From Ascidiimonas meishanensis (lineage in GTDB: Bacteria > Bacteroidota > Bacteroidia > Flavobacteriales > Flavobacteriaceae), in contig NZ_JBBEXD010000001.1 of the NCBI RefSeq assembly GCF_037782385.1, forward strand, positions 744,001 through 808,000: a stretch of 64,000 nt of DNA, given 5' to 3'. This document shows positions 9,118 to 17,582 of the stretch, piece by piece; positions within the stretch are counted from its first letter, which is position 1; each line of letters opens with the position of its first letter. A program made the translations under genes and the position numbers. The notes below the pieces were generated by a model, which was not told the origin of the DNA, made no database searches, and was given only the letters and a program-made list of their open reading frames with translations.

Positions 9118-11649
9118 ATGCAAACTTTTTTCTTGCGTGTAGCTTGTTTTCTTGTTATAGGATTCGCACAAGCTCAAAAACCTACAACCTACAGTAGCTC
9201 AGATATCTATGAAAGTATTAAAAAACTTAATTTTCTAGGAACCGCCCTCTATATTGCTGCGCATCCTGATGATGAAAATACCAGACTTATCTCTTACATT
9301 TCTAACGAAATAAAAGCGAGAACTGCTTATTTATCTATAACTCGCGGTGATGGAGGACAAAATTTAATTGGTACAGAATTAAGAGAGCTGCTAGGTGTAA
9401 TTAGAACTCAAGAACTGTTAGAGGCCAGACGTATTGACGGAGGAGAACAGTTTTTTACCACTGCAAACGATTTTGGATATTCTAAACATCCAGATGAAAC
9501 TTTGAAATTATGGAATAAAGAAGAAGTGCTTAAAAACGTGGTGTGGACTATTAGAAATTTTAAACCTGATGTAATTATTAATCGGTTTGATCATCGCACA
9601 CCAGGAACCACTCATGGACACCATACCTCGTCTGCCATGTTAAGTGTAGAAGCCTTTGACCTTGCCGGTAATGCTAAAATATTTGAAGACCAACTAGACT
9701 TTGTTTCTACCTGGCAACCCAAACGATTATTTTTCAATACTTCCTGGTGGTTCTATGGAAGTCAGGAGAAATTTGAAAAAGCAGATAAAAGCAAAATGCT
9801 TCAAGTAGATGCAGGCGTATTTTACCCGCATAAAGGGCTTAGTAATGGCGAAATCGCTGCATTAAGTAGAAGCAGTCATAGCAGCCAGGGGTTTGGAAGC
9901 AGAGGTTCCAGAGGCACAGACTATGAGTATGTTGAGTTTTTAAAAGGAGATTTTCCCAAGAATAAAAACAATTTGTTTGATGGTATTAATACTACATGGA
10001 GTCGCGTTGAAGGAGGAGAAGCAATCGCTTCCATTCTTACCGATATTGAAAAAGATTTTAATTTTAAAAATCCTGCTTTTCATATACCTAAGCTTGTAGA
10101 GGCATACAAACTAATTCAAAATCTAAAAGATGATTACTGGAGTGTTCAGAAAATCAAGGAAATTAAAAGTATCATTGCTGCATGCGCTGGTCTGTATTTA
10201 GAAGCGTCAGCAAAAAATGCTTCCACTACCCATGGCGAAGAATTTATGGTAGCTATTGAGGCGGTAAATCGCGGTGGTAAAAATATTTTTTTTAAAGAAA
10301 TTATTATTACTCCAAATCAAGACAGACTAAAGGTTTTTAAAAAATTAGAGCTTAATAAAAGGTTGAATACAGAAATTAAGGCTAAAACCAGATATTTACA
10401 GCCTTATACAGCTCCCTATTGGCTATTGAACAAAGGAAGTCTGGGTATGTATACTGTTGATGATCTGAATATGATAGGGAAACCAGAAACACCCAGAGCG
10501 GTTAAAGCAACCTTTTACTTAGTTGTAGAAGGCGTAGAAATTCCGTTTCAAAGAGAATTAGTATATAAATACACAGACCCAAAAAAGGGAGAAATTTACC
10601 AACCGTTTGAAGTGTTGCCAGAAGCTACAACTTCTATTGCAGATAAAGTGAATATTTTTGCAGATTCAAAAGCCAAAATTATTCCGGTAAAAATAAAGGC
10701 ACATAAAAAAAATGTAACCGGAACTATCTCTTTAAAAGTACCAGAAGAATGGAAAGTAACTCCATCGCAAGTTTCATTTACCATTGAAAGACAGAATGAA
10801 GAAGCTACTATTCCTTTTAAAATAACTCCTCCAGCTTCAGAAAGTGAAGGTTCTTTAGAGCCTATTTTAGAAATTAATGGTGCCAGTCTATCGTATGAAC
10901 TTACAGAAATAAACTATGATCACATTCCAAAACAATCCGTTTTAATTCCTTCGGTAGCAAGAGTTGTTCGCTTAAATATCCAAACTGCGGGTACTAATAT
11001 TGCCTACATAGCAGGGGCCGGAGATGCGATCCCTGAAAGTCTCCAACAAATTGGATATAACGTTAGAATAATTGATCCAGCTTCTATAGAACAAGGATCT
11101 TTGTCTGATTTTGATGCAATAGTAGTAGGAATACGTGCTTACAATGTTATTGAATCACTAAAATATAAACAAAAGCATCTTTTATCTTATGTGAAGGATG
11201 GTGGAAATCTCATTGTTCAATACAATACTTCAGGACGTAGAGGTATAGACATTGAAAATCTGGCACCTTTCCCCTTGGAAATCTCCAGAGATCGCGTAAC
11301 AGATGAAAATGCGGAGGTCACTTTCTTGGCAAAGAACCATTCTTTGCTTAACTTTCCAAATACAATTACCAAAGATGATTTTAAAGGATGGGTACAAGAA
11401 CGAGGTTTGTATTTTCCCAACAAATGGGATGCCGCATTTACTCCCTTACTATCTATGAACGATAAAGGAGAAACTCCAAAACAAGGAAGTTTGTTAGTCG
11501 CCAAATATGGAAAAGGAAATTATATTTATACAGGACTTAGCTTTTTTAGAGAACTTCCTGCGGGTATTCCCGGAGCATTTAAGCTATTTGCAAATATGCT
11601 TTCAATAGGAAAAGATAAAGTAGAAAAGAAAGAAAACTTTAAGGGATAA
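9118..11649 (+). CDS. Large secreted PIG-L family deacetylase
   Basis: 843 residues with an N-terminal signal (ends GFAQAQ). The PIG-L/LmbE domain opens with AAHPDDENTRLISYI, in which the His and two Asp bind zinc, and continues with DHRTPGTTHGHHTSSA, the second metal-site block. About residues 510-600 look like a beta-sandwich (NEW3-like) and the last ~220 residues (VVGIRAYNVIES, DGGNLIVQY) resemble a class-I glutamine-amidotransferase/ThuA-type fold. Family members deacetylate N-acetylglucosamine-like sugars; the substrate here is unknown but should be outside the cytoplasm. Confidence 0.87.
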   Translation: MQTFFLRVACFLVIGFAQAQKPTTYSSSDIYESIKKLNFLGTALYIAAHPDDENTRLISYISNEIKARTAYLSITRGDGGQNLIGTELRELLGVIRTQELLEARRIDGGEQFFTTANDFGYSKHPDETLKLWNKEEVLKNVVWTIRNFKPDVIINRFDHRTPGTTHGHHTSSAMLSVEAFDLAGNAKIFEDQLDFVSTWQPKRLFFNTSWWFYGSQEKFEKADKSKMLQVDAGVFYPHKGLSNGEIAALSRSSHSSQGFGSRGSRGTDYEYVEFLKGDFPKNKNNLFDGINTTWSRVEGGEAIASILTDIEKDFNFKNPAFHIPKLVEAYKLIQNLKDDYWSVQKIKEIKSIIAACAGLYLEASAKNASTTHGEEFMVAIEAVNRGGKNIFFKEIIITPNQDRLKVFKKLELNKRLNTEIKAKTRYLQPYTAPYWLLNKGSLGMYTVDDLNMIGKPETPRAVKATFYLVVEGVEIPFQRELVYKYTDPKKGEIYQPFEVLPEATTSIADKVNIFADSKAKIIPVKIKAHKKNVTGTISLKVPEEWKVTPSQVSFTIERQNEEATIPFKITPPASESEGSLEPILEINGASLSYELTEINYDHIPKQSVLIPSVARVVRLNIQTAGTNIAYIAGAGDAIPESLQQIGYNVRIIDPASIEQGSLSDFDAIVVGIRAYNVIESLKYKQKHLLSYVKDGGNLIVQYNTSGRRGIDIENLAPFPLEISRDRVTDENAEVTFLAKNHSLLNFPNTITKDDFKGWVQERGLYFPNKWDAAFTPLLSMNDKGETPKQGSLLVAKYGKGNYIYTGLSFFRELPAGIPGAFKLFANMLSIGKDKVEKKENFKG

Positions 11650-11652
11650 ATT

Positions 11653-11754
11653 ATGTTAGATAAATTTGTCTGGAAAAAATCATACACGTTAGTTTTAGTT
11701 GCTAACATTGTCTATATCGTGATTTTTTATTTAGTTATGACCGGAAACCGTTAG
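11653..11754 (+). CDS. 33-residue single-pass membrane protein
   Basis: ATG at 11653 to TAG at 11752-11754, in the 109-base gap between the deacetylase and the symporter. The translation (MLDKFVWKKSY, then a run of about 18 hydrophobic residues, ending MTGNR) is a basic N-terminus followed by one membrane helix. It starts 3 bases after the upstream stop and ends 4 bases before the symporter ATG, which is the spacing of a real operon gene. A partner of the symporter is an inference. Confidence 0.55.
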   Translation: MLDKFVWKKSYTLVLVANIVYIVIFYLVMTGNR

Positions 11755-11758
11755 TACT

Positions 11759-13480
11759 ATGCAAACAATAGACTGGATCATACTTATAGGTACCTTAATC
11801 TTTATTGTAAGCTACGGTGCCTGGAAAACCAAGGGAAGCAAAAACGTCAAAGACTATATTCTAGGAAACAATGAAGCACAATGGTGGACCATTGGGCTCT
11901 CTGTAATGGCCACTCAAGCGAGCGCTATTACCTTTTTATCTACTCCAGGTCAAGCTTTTCATGATGGAATGGGATTTGTACAATTCTATTTTGGGCTCCC
12001 GCTGGCTATGGTTGTAATCTGTATTGTTTTTATTCCTCTTTATCATAGATTAAAAGTTTACACTGCTTACGAGTTTTTAGAAAATCGTTTTGACCTAAAA
12101 ACACGAACTTTGGCAGCTATCTTATTCCTTTTACAACGAGGCCTAGGGGCAGGAATAACTATTTTTGCACCAGCAATTGTGCTTTCTGCAGTACTGGGCT
12201 GGGATCTTAAAACACTCAATCTTATTATTGGAGTACTCGTAATTATCTATACAGTATCTGGGGGGACCAAAGCCGTTAGTGTTACTCAAAAACAACAAAT
12301 GTTTGTTATAATGACGGGCATGTTTATTGCTTTCTTTCTTATTCTAAGCTACCTACCTTCTGATATTACTTTTGGAAAAGCGCTAAAAATGGCGGGAGCT
12401 AATGACAAACTCAACATATTAGATTTTTCTTTTAATACGAAAAGCAGGTATACTTTTTGGAGTGGGATTACCGGTGGCTTTTTCCTAATGCTCTCTTATT
12501 TTGGTACAGATCAAAGTCAGGTACAAAGGTACCTATCTGGTAAATCTATCAGAGAAAGTCAATTAGGCCTTATTTTTAACGGATTGTTGAAAGTGCCTAT
12601 GCAATTCTTTATTTTGCTTGTAGGGGTAATGGTATTTGTATTTTATCAATACAACCACTCCCCCCTTAACTTTAATCCCGCTGCAAACGAAGCGGTATTG
12701 AACTCAGCATATGCAGAAGAATATAACGAACTACAAGAACAACATCTCAAACTTGAAACGGAAAAGAAGATAGCGCAAGAACAATTTTCACAAGCTTTAG
12801 ATGTTCAAGAATATGATCCCATTGTTTCCGCCAAGCAACACATTATGGCGATTAATAAAGAGGAACGCATTAACCGTGAAAAAGCGAAGCAAATTATTGA
12901 AAAAGCAGATGCTGATGTTGAGACCAATGATAAAGATTATGTATTTATTCATTTTATCTTAAACCAGTTACCAAAAGGACTAATTGGTTTATTGCTAGCA
13001 GTTATTTTGTCTGCTGCGATGTCTTCTACAGCCTCTGAATTAAATGCTTTGGGAACTATTACTACAATGGATCTTTACAATCGCAATCTCAAAAAAGAAA
13101 AAAGTGACACGCAACTTCTAAATGCCTCAAAATGGTTTACGCTAGCTTGGGGAATAATTGCTATCTTATTTGCGAATTTTGGTTCATTAATAGATAACCT
13201 TATTCAGCTAGTAAATATAATAGGGTCTATTTTTTATGGAAATGTTCTGGGCGTTTTTCTTATTGCCTTTTTTATAAAATATATTAAAGGAAATGCTGTT
13301 TTCTGGGCAGCTGTTCTTACCCAAATTAGTGTACTTTTTATCTACTACCAATTTATATTTAAAGAAGAGCTCATAGGCTATCTCTGGTTGAATTTTATAG
13401 GGTGTGCTTTAGTGATTATTATTTCTTTCATACTTCAATTGTTTAACCCTGCAAAACATGTCCAAGCAAACGCAAGTTAA
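11759..13480 (+). CDS. Sodium:solute symporter (SSS family)
   Basis: 573 residues with the SSS pattern of about 13 helices: an N-terminal YILGNNEAQWWTIGLSVM block, SVMATQASAITFLSTPG (the Na+-site region of helix 1), and the GTDQSQVQRYL signature near residue 255. It carries an insertion of roughly 95 charged residues (about 310-400, rich in Glu/Gln/Lys, predicted coiled coil) between two helices near the end, not found in the classical symporters but frequent in flavobacterial members. Substrate not predictable; neighbours suggest sugar or sialic-type molecules. Confidence 0.87.
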   Translation: MQTIDWIILIGTLIFIVSYGAWKTKGSKNVKDYILGNNEAQWWTIGLSVMATQASAITFLSTPGQAFHDGMGFVQFYFGLPLAMVVICIVFIPLYHRLKVYTAYEFLENRFDLKTRTLAAILFLLQRGLGAGITIFAPAIVLSAVLGWDLKTLNLIIGVLVIIYTVSGGTKAVSVTQKQQMFVIMTGMFIAFFLILSYLPSDITFGKALKMAGANDKLNILDFSFNTKSRYTFWSGITGGFFLMLSYFGTDQSQVQRYLSGKSIRESQLGLIFNGLLKVPMQFFILLVGVMVFVFYQYNHSPLNFNPAANEAVLNSAYAEEYNELQEQHLKLETEKKIAQEQFSQALDVQEYDPIVSAKQHIMAINKEERINREKAKQIIEKADADVETNDKDYVFIHFILNQLPKGLIGLLLAVILSAAMSSTASELNALGTITTMDLYNRNLKKEKSDTQLLNASKWFTLAWGIIAILFANFGSLIDNLIQLVNIIGSIFYGNVLGVFLIAFFIKYIKGNAVFWAAVLTQISVLFIYYQFIFKEELIGYLWLNFIGCALVIIISFILQLFNPAKHVQANAS

Positions 13481-14441
13481 CTGGGGGATTTTAGGAGCAG
13501 GAAAAATTGCTCGGAAATTTGCTCAGGATTTAGTACGGGTCTCCGATGCAAAATTAATGGCAGTTGCGGCAAGAAATGGTACAGATGCCAAAAAGTTTGC
13601 TAGTGAATTCCATATTGAAAATGCATACAATGGGTATGAAGCCATGCTGATGAATTCAGAATTGGATATCGTTTATATAGCTACTCCACATGTATTTCAT
13701 TGCGAACATGTGCTGCTTTGTATTACCTATAAAAAAGCAGTGCTCTGCGAAAAACCTTTTGCGATGAATACAGCGGAAGTTCAAAAAATGATACTGGCTG
13801 CAAAAGAAAATAATGTGTTGCTTATGGAGGCGCTATGGACTGCTTTCTTACCACACTACCAATACACTCAAAATTTTCTCAAAAAAAACACATTTGGACG
13901 CATTAAAAAACTAGAGGCAGATTTTGGATTTCCAGCAAATCCAGATCCCTCTCTTAGACTTTACAATAAATCCCTAGGTGGAGGTAGTTTACTAGATATA
14001 GGAATTTACCCTGTTTTTGCGGCACTAAGTACCTTGGGAATTCCCAAAAGCATAAAAGCAGAAGCAACCTTTACAGCAACGGGAGTTGATGCAGCTTGCA
14101 CTATTGAATTTACCTATTCTAATGAAACAATTGCCGTACTGAAAAGTACGTTTCAAGAAGAAACACCAACAACAGCTACGTTTTATTGTGAAAATGGAAC
14201 TCTAAAAATTAAGAGTCGCTTTCATGAACCTTCGGAAGTTTTATTAATCAATTCAGCAGGCGAAGAAGAAACAATCAGTTTTAATTACCAAACTAATGGA
14301 TATTCATTTGAAGCTGCGCACATGAATCTTTTGTATAAAAGCGGGGTCACCGAAAGCCCTATCATGAACTTTGAAACTAGTTTAAATCTCATGAAATTAT
14401 TAGATGATATAAGAAAAAAAATAGGCTTATCTTACACTTAA
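13458..14441 (+). CDS. Gfo/Idh/MocA family NAD(P)-dependent oxidoreductase
   Basis: 327 residues. N-terminal Rossmann fingerprint WGILGAGKIARKFAQDL and the family EKPFAMN motif (catalytic Lys region). The C-terminal half is the usual beta-sheet substrate domain. Oxidises or reduces sugars or related polyols; exact substrate unknown. It overlaps the symporter gene by 23 bases, so uptake and first conversion of the same compound are plausibly coupled. Confidence 0.87.
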   Translation: MSKQTQVNWGILGAGKIARKFAQDLVRVSDAKLMAVAARNGTDAKKFASEFHIENAYNGYEAMLMNSELDIVYIATPHVFHCEHVLLCITYKKAVLCEKPFAMNTAEVQKMILAAKENNVLLMEALWTAFLPHYQYTQNFLKKNTFGRIKKLEADFGFPANPDPSLRLYNKSLGGGSLLDIGIYPVFAALSTLGIPKSIKAEATFTATGVDAACTIEFTYSNETIAVLKSTFQEETPTTATFYCENGTLKIKSRFHEPSEVLLINSAGEEETISFNYQTNGYSFEAAHMNLLYKSGVTESPIMNFETSLNLMKLLDDIRKKIGLSYT

Positions 14442-14483
14442 CTTTTATTGAATTATCATTTCAGTATAGCATATAAACCAAAA

Positions 14484-14512
14484 AAACCCACACTTAAAAT
14501 AAGTATGAGTTT
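14484..14512 (-). terminator. Terminator of the DUF2911 gene (possibly bidirectional)
   Basis: 13-base arms AAACCCACACTTA and TAAGTATGAGTTT around AAA. On the minus strand all 13 pairs form (two are G-U) and a U-run follows; on the plus strand two C-A mismatches weaken it. It lies between the two convergent genes ending at 14441 and 14536. Confidence 0.7.
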
Positions 14513-14535
14513 TGGTATTTTATAGAATTAAGAAC

Positions 14536-15375
14536 CTATTTAGCGCCCCATTCTTTCAATGAATTTTCATTAAGCTTAATATAATCAGCATTGTTGGCTT
14601 TCTTAGCAAGCTCTAACGAAGATTTTGCAGCGGCAATTGCTCCTTTTGTATCTCCCATCTTAGCATGAATCAAAGATTTTTGACGATACATCCAGAAAGC
14701 TTCAGGTCTTTTAGCAATAGCCATATCAATCCATTCTTTTGCCTTTGCTAAATCTTTATCTTCTTGCAGGTAATAAACTGCGGCACCGTAATAATCATTA
14801 GCAGAAGGTCCCGCCATTGTAGCTTCAATACTAGCTACTGCTTTAGCATCAGTAGGTACAGTAAAGGGAACAGCTATATAGCTTTTCTCCCAAAGGATCT
14901 CCAGATGAGCTCCGTTATTTGTAAGATTATTAAAATCTATGGCAAACGTTTCAACATCAAAAGGTATAGGCATTACCTCTGCTGTAAAGCTTGCCGCAAC
15001 TTTAGCATCATCCCATTCTCTTGGGGTACCCCAGTTATCAGTATCACTATAGAAAATTACTTCCCATTGAGTTTCTCCAGGCTTTGTAAAGATGGCATAA
15101 GAACCAGATTTTAATTCTTGGTCACCAACTTTCACGTCATCACTAAATGTAATTATTGTATTAGCGTTGGCACCAGTTCTCCACAACTTATTATAAGGAA
15201 CAAGATCTCCAAAAATGGTTCTTCCTTTCATGGAAGGACGGCTGTAAACTACAGATACGTCTGTAAGACCTACCTTTTGTTCAATTTTTGACACAGGACT
15301 AGGTGCAGGTGTTTTTACCTGAGCGGTTATGGATGCTACTATAAATAGCATCGCAACGATCATTAATTTTTTCAT
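14536..15375 (-). CDS. Secreted DUF2911 protein with C-terminal TPR-like repeats
   Basis: 279 residues with a signal peptide (MKKLMIVAMLFIVASITAQ). The middle is the DUF2911 domain, recognisable from VVYSRPSMKGRTIFG and LWRTGANANTIITFSDDV. After residue ~190 it is helical and TPR-like (DKDLAKAKEWIDMAIAKRP). Common in Bacteroidota periplasm or outer surface; function unknown. Monocistronic, with its own terminator. Confidence 0.85.
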   Translation of the reverse strand: MKKLMIVAMLFIVASITAQVKTPAPSPVSKIEQKVGLTDVSVVYSRPSMKGRTIFGDLVPYNKLWRTGANANTIITFSDDVKVGDQELKSGSYAIFTKPGETQWEVIFYSDTDNWGTPREWDDAKVAASFTAEVMPIPFDVETFAIDFNNLTNNGAHLEILWEKSYIAVPFTVPTDAKAVASIEATMAGPSANDYYGAAVYYLQEDKDLAKAKEWIDMAIAKRPEAFWMYRQKSLIHAKMGDTKGAIAAAKSSLELAKKANNADYIKLNENSLKEWGAK

Positions 15376-15528
15376 TGGAATTTGGTTTAATAAGGTTTAT
15401 GTAACGAAATTAATCTATTCAAGAGGCATCACATGTTAACGAAAACCTAAAAAAAAGATTTCCATTAAGAATTCTACTTCCGATAAAGACAGACTAAAAA
15501 AATTGATCAATTTTTACTTAACACAATG

Positions 15529-15561
15529 GTAACATGCCTTGTTACAAATATGGTAAATTTG
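15529..15561 (+). promoter_or_regulatory. Promoter with operator-like inverted repeat before aquaporin
   Basis: A perfect inverted repeat GTAACA-tgcct-TGTTAC (15529-15545) sits 8 bases before TAAATTTG (15554-15561), which fits the -7 consensus TAnnTTTG. No TTG stands at the -33 position, so the promoter may need an activator, with the repeat as its site. The -7 box is only 4 bases before the GTG start, so the message would be leaderless or nearly so, or the true start is a little further in. Confidence 0.45.
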
Positions 15562-15565
15562 CAAG

Positions 15566-16225
15566 GTGAAATTACAGAAAAAGCTCTTTGCAGAATTCAT
15601 AGGAACTTTTGCCATGGTATTTTGTGGTACTGGAGCAATGACTATCAATGAAATAACTAATGGGAGTATTACGCATCCGGGAATAGCTATCACCTGGGGA
15701 CTTATAGTAATGGCTATGATTTATGCGTTTGGTGAGATTTCAGGAGCTCATTTCAATCCTGCTGTTACCATTGCATTTACCTACGCTGGAAAGTTCAAAA
15801 AATCAAACATACTTCCGTATATCGGTGCTCAAATTCTAGGTGCCATTGTTGCGTCTGCTTTGTTATGGATTCTTTTTCCACAAAGTGAGTTTTATGGAGC
15901 TACCATACCTTCTATAGATTCATGGCGTGCATTTATCATGGAGTTAGTACTCGCATTCTTTTTAATGGTCGTTATCATTAATGTATCTACAGGCAGCAAA
16001 GAAACTGGTACGATGGCTGGTATTGCCATAGGTGGTATTATCTTATTGGAAGCCATGTTTGCAGGTCCTGTTACCAAAGCTTCTATGAATCCGGCAAGAT
16101 CAATTGGTCCTGCATTAGTTTCAGGCCATTTTGAGCATCTTTGGCTATATCTCACTGCACCAATTTTGGGAGCTTTACTGGCAGTAATAAGTTGCCGGTT
16201 GGTAAAAAAAGAACAATGTTGTTAG
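15566..16225 (+). CDS. Aquaporin / MIP family channel
   Basis: 219 residues, GTG start. Six helices with both half-helix motifs: HFNPAVT (Asn64-Pro-Ala) and MNPARS (Asn175-Pro-Ala), the water/glycerol pore signatures. The residues around the second NPA (MNPARSIGPAL) carry the selectivity-filter Arg. Water versus glycerol preference cannot be decided by eye. It opens the 15.5-22.5 kb cluster and has its own promoter. Confidence 0.93.
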   Translation: MKLQKKLFAEFIGTFAMVFCGTGAMTINEITNGSITHPGIAITWGLIVMAMIYAFGEISGAHFNPAVTIAFTYAGKFKKSNILPYIGAQILGAIVASALLWILFPQSEFYGATIPSIDSWRAFIMELVLAFFLMVVIINVSTGSKETGTMAGIAIGGIILLEAMFAGPVTKASMNPARSIGPALVSGHFEHLWLYLTAPILGALLAVISCRLVKKEQCC

Positions 16226-16280
16226 TGGCTTACAATACTATATTCACTTGTAAAAATCTGAGTATTGGGTAACGATTTAA

Positions 16281-16331
16281 AATTGTTTAACGTTTTATTA
16301 TAAAGTTTAAACAATTTATTTGGTAAATTTG
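16281..16331 (+). promoter_or_regulatory. Promoter with 10-bp inverted repeat before the SRPBCC-photolyase genes
   Basis: AATTGTTTAA (16281-16290) and TTAAACAATT (16307-16316) form a perfect inverted repeat with a 16-base spacer; the second arm overlaps the expected -33 region of a TAAATTTG -7 box (16324-16331), 12 bases before the ATG at 16343. This layout suits a regulator of the MerR type; in related bacteria such photolyase clusters are controlled by light-sensing MerR proteins (LitR/CarH), which is known family context and not shown here. Confidence 0.5.
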
Positions 16332-16342
16332 GCATATATAAT

Positions 16343-16846
16343 ATGTATATGAAACTTTATCAGCTGCACTCCAAACAAAAACTTCCCATTACGGTTCAGG
16401 AAGCATGGGATTTTCTTTCAAACCCCAAAAATTTAAAACTTATAACGCCAGATTCGATGGGTTTTGTTATAAAATCAGGAGCAGACCGCCCTATGTATCC
16501 AGGACAACTAATACAATATACGGTAACTCCAATAGCAGGAATACAGACGAAATGGGTTTCAGAAATTACTCAGGTAAAAGAACCAGAATATTTTGTAGAC
16601 GAACAAAGATTTGGTCCTTATGCCATGTGGCATCACAAACATTTTATTACACCTATTGAAGGAGGTGTAGAAATGGAAGATATTGTAGATTATAAACTTC
16701 CTTTTGGAATTTTAGGCCAGTTAGCGCACCCTTTATTAGTAAAAAATAAATTACTTGAAATCTTTAAATTCAGAGAAAAAAAATTAGTAGAAATTTTTGG
16801 CGAATATAATGATGAGCCTAAAGTAATTACCATGCAATCCATCTAA
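16343..16846 (+). CDS. SRPBCC (START-like) family protein
   Basis: 167 residues of a ligand-binding START-like fold: an N-terminal LPITVQEAWDFLSNPKNL helix-grip block and the VDEQRFGPYAMWHHKHF core found in the polyketide-cyclase/coenzyme Q-binding branch. A second ATG 6 bases on is an equally good start. First gene of a run with SDR and photolyase; this trio is recurrent in flavobacterial carotenoid or light-response clusters. Ligand unknown. Confidence 0.83.
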   Translation: MYMKLYQLHSKQKLPITVQEAWDFLSNPKNLKLITPDSMGFVIKSGADRPMYPGQLIQYTVTPIAGIQTKWVSEITQVKEPEYFVDEQRFGPYAMWHHKHFITPIEGGVEMEDIVDYKLPFGILGQLAHPLLVKNKLLEIFKFREKKLVEIFGEYNDEPKVITMQSI

Positions 16847-16874
16847 TAAATTACCCTATTAACTATTAAATTTT

Positions 16875-17567
16875 ATGAATAAAAATATACTTCTTATTGG
16901 AGGTTCTCACGGAATTGGAAATGCTATAGTGGATGAACTTCAGAAAGATCACAACGTTTATGTAGCCTCAAGAACTAAGGAGAACCTTAACTATGCCAAT
17001 GTGCATCATATAGTATTTGATGCAGAAACGGAAAACTTAGAGCTTTCATCACTTCCAGATACCTTAGATGGTTTTGTTTTTTGTCCTGGTAGTATCAATC
17101 TAAGACCTTTTAAGATGTTAAGTGAAGATGCTTTTGAACAAGACATGCAACTTAATTTTTTCAATATGGTAAAAGTACTCAAAGCAATTATTGGGAGAAT
17201 GAATCCTAAAAGTAGTATTGTTTTGTTTAGTACAGTTGCTGTGGGCACAGGAATGCCATTTCATACCAGTGTCGCTGCAGCAAAAGGAGCCATAGAAGGT
17301 TTTGCAAAATCCTTAGCAGCAGAGTATGCTCCAAAAATTAGGGTTAATGTAGTAGCTCCTTCTTTAGTAGACACTCCTTTGGCAGATAAATTACTTAATA
17401 ACGATAAGAAAAAAGAGAAAATGAATGAGCGTCACCCGTTAAAACGGTACGGTCAACCAGAAGATATTGCTGCAATTGCTAACTTCTTGTTAAGTGATAA
17501 AGCCTCCTGGGTAACTGGGCAGGTTTTTGGAGTGGATGGAGGAATTTCTACCCTCAACTTAAGCTAA
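16875..17567 (+). CDS. Short-chain dehydrogenase-like protein lacking the catalytic Tyr
   Basis: 230 residues. N-terminal NAD(P) fingerprint LLIGGSHGIGNAI is intact. At the active site the Ser (VLFSTVAVG) and Lys (AAAKGAIEG) are there but the Tyr of YxxxK is replaced: the sequence reads HTSVAAAKG, so Val stands four residues before Lys. The C-terminal GVDGGIS ending is normal. Either a non-redox member or one using another residue. Follows the SRPBCC gene by 28 bases and precedes photolyase by 15. Confidence 0.85.
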   Translation: MNKNILLIGGSHGIGNAIVDELQKDHNVYVASRTKENLNYANVHHIVFDAETENLELSSLPDTLDGFVFCPGSINLRPFKMLSEDAFEQDMQLNFFNMVKVLKAIIGRMNPKSSIVLFSTVAVGTGMPFHTSVAAAKGAIEGFAKSLAAEYAPKIRVNVVAPSLVDTPLADKLLNNDKKKEKMNERHPLKRYGQPEDIAAIANFLLSDKASWVTGQVFGVDGGISTLNLS

Positions 17568-17582
17568 CAAAGTATATTCTAA

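Noticed and set aside
15892..16155. Minus-strand frame inside aquaporin
   Set aside because: Shadow of a clear aquaporin gene; no start signal or homology.
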